Positions 54,955 to 64,000 of a DNA stretch of 64,000 bases are shown here, piece after piece; the first letter of the stretch is position 1, and the number at the start of each line of letters is the position of its first letter. The stretch is from assembly GCF_029227915.1 (NCBI RefSeq), contig NC_079875.1, positions 8,927,001-8,991,000 on the forward strand. The letters run 5' to 3'. The DNA is from Hydractinia symbiolongicarpus. Taxonomy: Eukaryota > Cnidaria > Hydrozoa > Anthoathecata > Hydractiniidae. A program made the position numbers and the translations under genes. The notes under the pieces are model-generated. The model did not search any database, was not told the DNA's origin, and saw nothing but the letters and a program-made list of their open reading frames with translations.

Positions 54955-55436
54955 TAAAGCAGTTATCCCGTAAAGGGGAAACCTATCTAAGACGGACGAA
55001 AAAAATTTATTAATAAACCCTTATAATAAAATCTCTCCAAAGCGGAAAGTCTAAAGCGCCCGATTTAGACTTTCCGCTTTGGAGAGATTTTTTAAAGCAG
55101 ACATTTTTTCAGGTTCTGCACGAATTTACCTCTATGGATCGAACTGACCAACTATGTATAATTTGCAATCATTTTCAACCTTAACAGGTTTTTATATTCC
55201 TTCTATCCTGCTACCTAAAATGTTCAAAAACGTCTCTGTTTAGCAAAATTTTATTTCTTTAGGCCAATTTGTCCTTTAAAAGTGTTTCTTTGCCTAACTG
55301 GGCATGCCTAATGGATTTCCGACTTTGGAGTAGAATTTTGTTTTTCAGCGTTTTTCTATATAGAAAACTTTTCTCTAAAGCGGACAAAATCTCTTGTTCT
55401 TTAAGTGTCCGCTTAAAGGAGGTTTCACTGTATTTT
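54955..55436 (+). mobile_element. Mariner/Tigger-like nonautonomous element with an internal palindrome
   Basis: The right end CCGCTTAAAGGAGGTTTCACTGTA is of the pogo/Tigger type (inverse of CAGTGAAACCTCC..). A degraded left counterpart lies near 54963-55000 (CAGTT..GGGGAAACCTATCTAAGACGGAC). It holds several copies of CTCT.AAAGCGGA and a perfect 28-bp inverted repeat. No transposase is present. Confidence 0.5.
55028..55091. repeat. Perfect 28-bp inverted repeat, 8-nt spacer
   Basis: Left arm 55028-55055 and right arm 55064-55091 are exact reverse complements, with GCGCCCGA between. The arms contain CTCTCCAAAGCGGAAAGTC. Confidence 0.95.
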
Positions 55437-57880
55437 AAAATTTGAAGTATGTTAAAACGATGGAAAATACCTTTTTATTTTATTTTATGATTATACGCCT
55501 TAAAGCGGGCTGATGGAAGAGGCAATGTTTTAAGTGATTAAGGAAATCAGAATTTCTTTTTAAAAAGAAAATTTGGCATTTGGAGGATTTAACTTTCGCA
55601 AGAACTAAGGCATAATATTTATCTTTGTTTAAACGTTAATATAGATTAAAATGTTACAAGAGTAAGGAAGAAAAAAACTAACACTCTTTGCCAAAAATTA
55701 TTTTTATTACAACGTGACTCGCTACTATTACAAAATGCGTCAGCTTATTTATCAATAAAATTTATATATGAAATAAAGAAATCAAACCAAAGCTATGTAG
55801 ATAACTATGCATAAAATATGCTTTCAACGTCTTATAAATGTTGGCTAAATAATTAAGCATCTTGCTCAGAAAGCTCCAGTCCTTATATCTACGCTACGAT
55901 CCCTTCCCTTTCCGAGCTAGCAAATTTCCCAGTTGATCTATGGCGAATATTTTTCAGAAGCAACACACACTGCGTTTAAGGTTACTGTAAAGGAAAAAAC
56001 TGACTTGATGAGTAGTCTCAGAAAAACCCTTATAATTTATCAATACTTTTACATTTTTTTTAATTTTTTTTTTTTTGTTCATGAATGTTTGATGAAAGAC
56101 TTTTTTGATGGTGTTATTTTCGTGAGATGTTAATTTTCCAAAAAGAAAATATAATGAATTAAACACACACCATTTTTTTTTCACCGTACGTTTTAAAATG
56201 GCTTCTTTTTCCGAACGCGTGGTCGCAGACATCTCGTTTTTGCACTATTACATCCAGCATAAATTAAATTCAAAAAGGTTCCCGGGTTTTTTTTTGTAAC
56301 AACGTCGTTATGAAAGTATTTGTAATTATATATAATCGTTCAAAAAATGCATATTTTTTCTTTCTGTCGTCATAATTCGCTAATCAGTAATTTATATGTG
56401 CATAATTTATTCAGCTTTCCATTACCGAAAATTTCAATGAGCTCGAAAGAGAATTTTTTTTTTCTATATGTCATGAATTTTTTGCAAAAAACCAAAAAAA
56501 AAATTTGTTTCCTTAACAGTAACCTTAAACAGAAACATAATGTGCTTCAGCATGATAAATTCACTACCGATGAACATCCGAAAGCTGATTGTCTGGTTCA
56601 CATTTCCCGAACTGTGTTGGTAGAATAATTATAGGTGCTGAAAACAACCACTTGAGACACTTGTGATCAAGAAAGGCCTTAGAAATCTAATGTCTGACCC
56701 GAGTGGTTAGAGATTAACCTAATTGTTTATTACTTAAAGGTTATATAGCTAGTCACTTAAACTTTATCTTTGGTTAGTATGTTTTTAGGATCTTTAACAA
56801 AATATGTCTTGTGGATAATATCATTTTAACTGTAAATCCTTTTTGAGGTGTTTTTAGAGCTAAATTTTCTTTCGAAACTTAACATTTTTCTAATTATTTT
56901 ATTATTATTATTTTTTTTATTAATTTCTAATTAATTAAGATTTATTTTTATTCAGTAACGGCTCATTACGCCTGCCAATGTATATGCATGTTAGCAGGAT
57001 AGCTAGCCAACTAGTCTTTTCTCGTGTTTTACAAAACTTTAAAAAGAACCTTTCTTTTCATTTAAAATGTCAACAATGGAAAATGAAAGCCCAAATAACA
57101 TCTTTCATAAAAATATTTACTTGGCTCATCGTTTTTTGGTCATTATTTATGAACATTTTTTCATAGTCCGGAATCCTTTTATGTTTTGTTTTTGTAGCAA
57201 AATCCGCTATCTTTATAGTAAATCGTTGCATATATTATGACACGTGAATGAATTATCTATGTTAGTCGTAACCAGCCTGTTCAAGGGGTTTTTTCGCCGC
57301 CGGTCTCGATGTCAAAAAGGCAGAAGCCCCTTTCGATGCTTACTATTTCTTATTCGTGATGAATGGCCGCACGCACCGCGTGTAGATTTAATACCAAATA
57401 TTTTTCCGTTCCGGCCACGAAGAGGCAAATAATCAAGGCAGTTTTCATCGCAAGCGGGTGAGGTGGTAAATAAATTTTTTCGGAAAATTTAGCTAGCTGG
57501 CTAAGGCGAAGTTATAGAACAAAATGGTTGTAGGTTGAGCTAGCTAATATTTTTCACTTTTCCAATATGTCTTCAAAAATAAAGGTAGCTATAGCTAACT
57601 GGTTGTGTAAATATGAGTTTAGTTTTATAAAAATCTCAGGTGAAATTTCGTTGCTCTTAATTTTCTGACGTAAGGGATGTCTATAACATTATAAAAATTC
57701 TTCAAAATGAATGACCTCAAACTTGTCTTGCTAGCTGGAATTTGTTTTGATATTTCTGTGTGTGGAACATTCAAGTAGTTAGCTACCTGTTTTATTATTT
57801 ATAGGCAAGAAATAATTTGAAGGGTATGTGCTAGCTACAATTATCTCCCATTAAAAACGCAAAAATGTCATCCACACCAT
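55437..57880. other. No recognisable gene
   Basis: AT-rich with homopolymer runs. A GC-richer island near 57290-57430 has an open frame (57244-57432) with an arginine-rich sequence, but no family is recognised. Confidence 0.4.
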
Positions 57881-57989
57881 ACGTTGACATGTCATTTCAG
57901 ACCGATACTAAAAAAGTGCGGGGAAAATTAGACCAGATGTGTTATATCATATGTGCTGGAGGGTAAAACATCTTCAGAATTTATATTGA

Positions 57990-58445
57990 CAACAAAGTCG
58001 ACAACAAAGGGAAAAAACAGTTTCCTTCACTAAAGATAACAACATAACGCACATTACGATAGACACAGTAATCAACGAATGTCAGCTGGTGGATTCTATT
58101 GTTATGGTTCTTTCTTCGTCACAGCAAAAACAGGTGAGCAGTGTGTCGCTGCAAGAACATTTTGTCTTTGATGGCACAGCTAAAATAATTTTAACTGTGT
58201 TCGGTAACCATATCACCTTGCAGAAAGGAAGTGTTATAGCAATCAATGTTATACCAATACCCAAGTATCAGCATGTAAAAACAACAGTGGAGTCGACCAA
58301 TTTCGAACTTCCCAACATAGATGATGATAGCTGTGACTCAGAAGCTGTGCAGGGTAAAACAAGACAGTCCTACAGAAGTCACTGTGATAATGGAAATAGT
58401 TGCAATTGTCGATTCCAGTTTAAACTCGACAATATCATGCATTAA
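57990..58445 (+). other. Candidate OB-fold-like ORF, about 150 codons
   Basis: An open frame from a TGA near 57987 to 58445. It contains NECQLVDSIVMVLSSS, then FVFDGTAKIILTVFGNHIT and KGSVIAINVIPIPKY, and VESTNFELP. The D.T..I.L..F......G..i.i..v pattern resembles RPA-like OB folds carried by some cnidarian repeats. Upstream, 57875-57960 reads MSFQTDTKKVRGKL in another frame. A second small frame follows (58448-58741). Without a search this assignment is weak. Confidence 0.3.
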
Positions 58446-58870
58446 TTGTGACATTTAAATTACACTTGGTTCGAAATATGAGATGGTTAGCTCTTGTTAT
58501 TTCATATTGGCGATTAAAGAACGACGCCAAAAGAATATCACGAACAAAAATTGAATGTATTTTAGACAGCTTTTTTCAGGAACATAGAACAAAAGGACTG
58601 TACAACATCTTGAGAAGCAGTATCTCGGCTACTCTACCAGAGTTCTGGAGGAATTACCCGGGTAAAAAATCACAACATACAAATCGGTCTTACATCGGAA
58701 TAAACATCGGAAGTACCGATATTATCTCATGCGTGCTATAAGTTAAAGCGAGTTACCAGGGTGATCGACAGGCAGTCAAAAATTAATCAAAAGCCAAACA
58801 AACACCCTGAAAAGTCGCGATAGTTATCAGTAAATGACCAAAAATTCTATTAAACAATTTTAGAACCCAG

Positions 58871-59153
58871 TATGAAAGGGTGACCACTCCTCCTTAAATT
58901 CCTTAAATAACCTTAGAAAAAAGAAAATCTCCTTAAAAGTACTTAAATATACTTAAAAAAGTTGAAATTTTAGCTATTCTCCCTAATTTCTTTTTATTTC
59001 TTATTTTTTCTGATCGGAAGCTTTTTGGAAATATGTTCATGGATTTTTCATCACCAATCAAGTAAGACATATTTCTCTGTTACCTAAAATCCTCTACTTT
59101 CTATCTTTCAGGGCATAATTTTGTGTCATTTTATTAGTGGTCACCCTGTATGA
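58871..59153 (+). mobile_element. MITE with 13-bp inverted repeats and TATGA target duplication
   Basis: Element 58876-59148 (273 bp). Left end AAGGGTGACCACT, right end is the inverse of CAGGGTGACCACT (one mismatch). Flanked by TATGA at 58871-58875 and 59149-59153. CAGGG-type ends suggest hAT; hAT normally duplicates 8 bp, although 5-bp hAT lineages are known. There is no coding content. Confidence 0.85.
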
Positions 59154-59159
59154 CTGTTA

Positions 59160-60370
59160 AAGCTACTAAGCTTTCTTGCTGAAATTTTAAACAAGCAGAA
59201 AGACGTAAAAAAAGGAAAATACGAATCTGCTAGGTAAAATCATTCACTAAGAAAATATCAAAAAGTTAAAAAGTTATCGAAAATAAATTTATTTTTTTAA
59301 CGTTTCATTTTCGTACATCTTCCTTCTTGCAAAACTAGAAATGCACAAATATCTTTCTATACAATCAAATGGTGTGACCTTAAATTTTTATCAGCCGCTG
59401 GTATCCTTTGATATTCCTTTCAAGACAAATTTAACTTTTAGTTAGTGAAAATGTAAACTTTTTGCAACACGTGAAATCAACTTTAATTGCGTTTGAATAC
59501 TTTCTAAATATGGGATACATTAAGACAGAAAAGTTTAGAAAGAAAAATTTCGAACGTTTCTAAGGAAATATTTCATCGTGTTTCCCGCCTTTAAGATATG
59601 TAAAATTTTCGCGGTTTCTTCAAATCGCAAATTTTCTTCACGCTAAAATACCTGACAAGAAATTAGTAATGCAATATCATGCAGTGTGTATATTTCCATA
59701 TTATAAACTACTAAAAACATGAACGAGTGTTCAACAAATATTTTTTTTAGATTAGCAAATGACAAAAATGTTTTGTACAAGAACTTAACAGTATTAGGTG
59801 TTTGTCAATCAATATAATGTTGGTAATTTAGTAAGTAAATTTATGTTGATATACTTGCCTTTTTGTCATCACCTATAGTTAGTATTGCTAGACTGCTTAG
59901 CATAAATAGCAGTAGTCGAAACTCCTGTGTTTTAACGTATGTTTCTTATGACATAATGCTATAAGCAATCCAGGTTTAAATCCTGGCGGGAGATGTTACA
60001 TATTTTTGTACCTTCGTTTATTAACATGCGTTAGTAATCCCTTCAATAACATTTTTTAGAAATCGACTTACGCACCATCTTTTTAAAAATTTACCTTGTC
60101 TTGTCCAGTCCAATGCAAGCTTAAGCTTATTTTCTAAGTTGATTTTTAGACTTGTGGTTAAAATTGAGGTATCCTGCCCAATAAAAATTTTTGAATGCTT
60201 TAAAGCTTCTTATTTTGGAGTGAAGTACACGATCTTCTTTATAAGCGACCAACTCGATGTGAAAAATTATTGAGCGACAACACAAACAATTATTTATTCC
60301 GAAAATAGAAAAAAAGACTCGCTTTTAAAACAAACAAAAAAAGTCTAAGAAAAGAAAGTATAAGAAAATT
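59160..60370. other. No recognisable gene
   Basis: AT-rich. A T-arm-like CCAGG-TTTAAAT-CCTGG on + near 59971-59987 has no convincing tRNA body. Confidence 0.4.
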
Positions 60371-60375
60371 TTTCA

Positions 60376-61310
60376 AAAACTATTTTGACTTTTCAGTCCA
60401 GTATTTTCTCTTTCGATATGATTGTTTATTATGTCGTGGGCCTGAGGATTTACGTTCGGCGACGTTTCGAGAGATCCTTCTCTCATCATCGAGCCATGAG
60501 AATGAGATGAATCATTCGTTTTTAGAATTATTTCGTATCGAAATGATCCAGGCTTTGATGGAAAGACTTCACACCTTGATAAGTGCGGCCGCATACGGAA
60601 TTGGCGGGAAAATTCCATTTGTTGTTGTAGACTGAAGATGATTCTATTTTTGTAGTGCTGGAATCCAAATGTTAGGTAATCGCTATTGAATGCTGTTTAT
60701 ATGATTGGGATCACTGATTGAATAAATCGACTCTTTGATTTTTCTTTGAGTCCAGTTGGATTCTCGATCGATTATCTTTTTGTTGTCGAAGTTGAATCGA
60801 TGGTCGTTTCTCCAACTGTGATCAACAATCTCATTAGTCTCTGTATCACCATTTCTGATAGCTCTTTCATGTTCACTACTCCTTTGTTTGAATCTGTTTG
60901 CTCTCTCCAATGTAGACAGCATTGCAATCAAAACATGGAATTTTGTAGACGATGTTGTTTTGTATAGATTTATCGACCGGATCTTTTGGATGACCGAGTG
61001 TGTTGCGAAGAGTTTTCTTGTAGAATGTGCAACGAATGTTATGTTTGGAAAGGATTCTCCGCAGTGTTTCACTGGTACCCATAAAATATGGTAGATTTTC
61101 GTGCCTTATTGTTTCTTCTTCTGTTGAATCGTTCTCTTTCGGAGTTTTCTTTTTCAACCTCCGCTGAACCTTTCGAATCTTGTCTTTGCTGTAGTTGTTG
61201 GCGCGAAGTACAGAAATGACGTGGTCTTTTTCTTCTTTTCTGTCATCAGCATACCTAATGATTTCGTGTTGATGATTCGAATGAAAGTTTCTTTGTTGCA
61301 AATTTCGCAG
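60376..61310 (-). pseudogene. Penelope-like element 3' part: RT end and GIY-YIG endonuclease
   Basis: On minus: the RT C-terminal extension VISVLRANNYSKDKI, LPYFMGTSETLRRILSKHNI and RCTFYKKTLRNTLGHPKD, then NIVYKIPCFDCNAVYIGES (GIY-YIG start), a frameshift, SEHERAIRNGDTETNEIVDH, SWRNDHRFNFDNKKIIDRES and NWTQRKIKESIYS, all typical of Penelope-like endonucleases. After a stop near 60683, 60618-60376 reads MMREGSLETSPNVNPQAH, the usual tail. The RT catalytic part is absent because of 5' truncation. Frameshifts and stops show it is dead. Confidence 0.82.
60464..60489 (-). other. Hammerhead-ribozyme-like motif of the Penelope-like element
   Basis: On minus: ATGATGA-GAGA-AGGATC-TCTC-GAAAC followed by GTC. 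This matches CUGAUGA-stem II-GAAAC except for the first core base (A for C). Penelope-like elements are known to carry hammerheads. Stems I and III are very short here and unproven. Confidence 0.4.
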
Positions 61311-61319
61311 TTTATTTTC

Positions 61320-63148
61320 AAGAATTTTTATTTATCAAGAATATGATATTTTTTCTTATTTCTGTTCTACGGGTGCCGTGTAGCTTTGATTCAACAGAAA
61401 AAAAATTGAACTGAGTGACTCAAAGACATTTCTGTCTTAACATTATTATTTTTGAACTAGAAGACTGTAAAACTCTGAATCAAAACTTGCAGGCACAATG
61501 CGCTAATTATAAAGAATTAAATGTAGTCGAATTATTAATAGTGGTTATGTAAATTAGGAGCAGTAGCTAGCTACACATTTAAGTTGAAAAGGATTGCTTA
61601 AACGAAATATAGAAAGTAAACATGAGGCTGTATGTATATCTGAAGAAACTTTGTTATAAAGCTGAAGGCGAAGTTTTAAAAGCGAATAGACGATTTTTGT
61701 TGTGATCTGCAAACTTTCAGTTAAATAAATTTTCAAGAAACATTACTATGGTGTAGCAAACCTAGCTATCAGATAGATTCTTCATAAAATTTTTCATGGT
61801 TTTGACCAGAGAATATTCCTTACTCTTTTCAAAGAGGCCTTAATAAAAATCAGTTAAGTAAAACCAGTCTAATCTAAATCAGTTTTGTTAGGTGTGAATG
61901 GGGTATCCAGCTCAGTGAAACAAGTGCTGATAAAAAATCTGATAAAGTTATAAATTCCAAAATAATATAAATGGCTACCGTTGATTTAAAAGTTTAAAAT
62001 TTAGCACTTGTAGTATTATCTTTAAATAAAAGTCAGTTTATTTCGAATTTGCGGGAAGCTACGTCAATAAACAGCAATCCCGGATGTTTGTTATCTTTAA
62101 AGTAGTGAACTTTTCAAAGAGGCCTTAAAAGTAGCTCAAAAAACAAAAAACATTTCACGGGATATTATTGCCTTTTGAGCAAATTTAACTTATAGATTTT
62201 AAGATTTCTTTTAAACTTTTTATGGCTGGATCCAAACGTTTTTGATCATTTTATTTTTTCATTTTTTTTAAATATCTTTTCCACTCTGTTTTGCAAAATC
62301 CAGCTATAATATTTCACAAACTTTCTTAACACATTTTGGTTGAAAAAACTTTCTCTAAATAAAATTTTGTTGGCCATGTTGTTAAAAAAGTGTTGTGACT
62401 GTTCGACTTTTTTGCAAATTTTTATTGATTTTTATTTGATTTGCAGAAAGGATCTCAAATTCTTAACATTAAAATCCCTGCAAATCTATCAACTTACTTT
62501 CTTAATTTTCTTAATATTTTTCAATGTAAGCTCTCCACCATAGTGGTCACTTTTTGAACTAATTATATTGTCCTTTAATCATTTCAGTTAACTCTGTTCA
62601 GGTTGATTAAAGCGGGGGCGAAAGTGTACTCCCAGGTTTTTTGGGCTGTACTTAACGTCATATGTTTTCACATATTGTTTTTTAAGAATCAAGTCATTGG
62701 AAAAATTCTATACAATTCTTGAGAATTTATTTCACCACACTCCTTTGTAACGCGTTAAGCCTTCCTTGAATGTAATGATCAAGGTTTTGGTCAATATATC
62801 TCCCTACCATAATAGCATTATTTCTGACCGTCGTTTAATTTTGTCATACCGTGGCAAAGTAATTGTACCAATTCATGGTTACAGGCGAAGAAGATTGCAC
62901 CAAAAAACAATGTGATAAAAATGTGGAACAGACAAAAAAATATCAAGGATTTTTTCAGACTATGACTAGTTTTTAAAATACTTTTTTACTGCCGGAATGT
63001 AATACCTTTTTCATAATTTCCACAATCAACAATGAAATTTTATAATACACAAATTGCAAAATAAAATGAGCCAAATTTTTTGCTCCTCTAAGCAAATCAT
63101 AGTGGCAACGTGGACAAATATAACTGCCCTCCATGAAACTATTCTGCT
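61320..63148. other. No recognisable gene
   Basis: AT-rich. The phrase TTTTCAAAGAGGCCTTAA recurs as direct repeats near 61827 and 62111. Short open frames have no recognised domains. Confidence 0.4.
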
Positions 63149-63185
63149 TTTTATTGGTCTCTATATTATATAGAGACCAATAAAA
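63149..63185. repeat. Near-perfect palindrome (18-bp arms)
   Basis: Arms containing TATTGGTCTCTATAT (63152-63166) and its inverse (63168-63182) around a single T, extended by TTT/AAA outside. A third half-copy TTTGGTCTCT lies near 63200. Confidence 0.9.
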
Positions 63186-63462
63186 TTTTATGCACGTATT
63201 TGGTCTCTCTGTACGCCAGGAAAAATCCTGCCATGGACACACGAAATGCAAAAAATAAAGGACGAGAATAATAGCCGTAATTGCTTAAAAAGTTTGCGCG
63301 GCAACTCTATTTTGAAAAATCTCCGCAGAATCCAATTTTTACGGACTTTGTTTTGGTTACACGCAGCTCAATTTCAGAATCACAGCAAAATCCGAAAACG
63401 CAACTGAAACATGCAACCTTTGACCTTTTATTCCACCAACCTGATGTTGTATGCAGTTAAGT

Positions 63463-63554
63463 CAACCTCGTTCCCAGGGCAATTTTGCGCTTTTTTGATA
63501 TCGCCGCCGTTCGAGATTGTCAGAAAGAGAAAAATGGGCCCGGGAACGAGGTTG
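63463..63554. mobile_element. Small MITE-like element with CAACCTCGTTCCC ends
   Basis: Left CAACCTCGTTCCCAGGG (63463-63479) and right CCCGGGAACGAGGTTG (63539-63554) are inverse repeats with one mismatch, giving a 92-bp unit. This end sequence recurs in many marine invertebrate genomes. A clean target duplication is not seen. Confidence 0.65.
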
Positions 63555-64000
63555 CAGCTAAGTATCTACAGCTTTTACTTTATTATAAACGTTGACAAAA
63601 ATTTTAAAGCTTACTGTGAGAAAACATTTGGGTAACGACTAAAGTGACAATTAATTTTGAGAATTACACAAAAACTTATTTCACAAAATATAGTGGCTTA
63701 GTTACTGTTTTAACGTAGTAACAACCTGTGTTCTTATTCACACCGATAGCAAGAAAGGGATATTTTGCCTAATGTGGCGATCTAATGTTAGCAGTGTATA
63801 TAGATGTGCGCTATAGTTTACTTCTAATAAGTGCTCAACTTACCAGAAACGGGTAATCTTTCAACTTTCACAAATTCCGCAAAATAAATATATGCTGTTC
63901 GACTGTTTTTAACGGAGTTATGACGGGCTAACAACAGGTTGCAACCTGTGTTCTAATTCTTGCTAAAGTTGCGGAAAAGTTTGAAAAATATATCATTTCA

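Overview
This is an AT-rich invertebrate nuclear window, most likely from a cnidarian (inferred from the mix of THAP/Kolobok, BEL, Ty3, Tx1-like L1, CR1/Jockey-like and Penelope-like elements; no host gene confirms the species). I see no convincing single-copy host gene. Nearly everything recognisable is transposable-element DNA, mostly decayed and often nested.

Layout. 1729-6374 is a complete Kolobok-type DNA transposon with TTAA target duplications and 20-bp terminal inverted repeats. It carries a decayed THAP/DDE transposase on + and, on -, an apparently intact three-exon gene of 197 codons for a protein like the P2X7 C-terminal 'ballast' (zinc-cysteine) domain. 8570-15719 is a Ty3-type LTR retrotransposon on -, with 113-bp LTRs, broken open three times by one family of + strand LINE. 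23605-29990 is a nearly complete Tx1/L1-like LINE on - with an intact ORF1, a tandemly duplicated inter-ORF spacer and an ORF2 carrying one frameshift and one stop. 31990-37460 is a BEL retrotransposon on -, interrupted by a Jockey/CR1-type LINE (33085-35090) and by a roughly 50-bp LINE tail. 37490-38280 is a PHD-finger LINE fragment, 39550-42420 a CR1/L2-like LINE, and 60376-61310 the GIY-YIG end of a Penelope-like element. Three MITE-like elements and several tRNA-like relics are scattered through the right half.

The most unusual system is the + strand LINE family, seen as about a dozen tracts (7300-7935, 9949-11372, 12853-14688, 15378-15658, 17170-17790, 20450-21065, 21165-21575, 22590-23255, 37145-37195, 38290-38525, 50480-53575, and possibly the related 18055/38775 pair). 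Taken together, the copies encode a reverse transcriptase (FMDD active site), a restriction-like endonuclease and a C-terminal ubiquitin-specific protease (USP) domain with Cys and His boxes. The 3' UTR contains hairpin modules whose stems change by compensatory substitutions between copies. An RT-RLE-USP retrotransposon is, to my knowledge, not a described architecture; the closest known parallel is the Ulp1 protease of NeSL/Utopia elements. No single copy here is fully intact.

Limits: all domain calls are from reading translations by eye, without database searches. Boundaries given to the base are only those fixed by repeats or splice signals; the rest are approximate.
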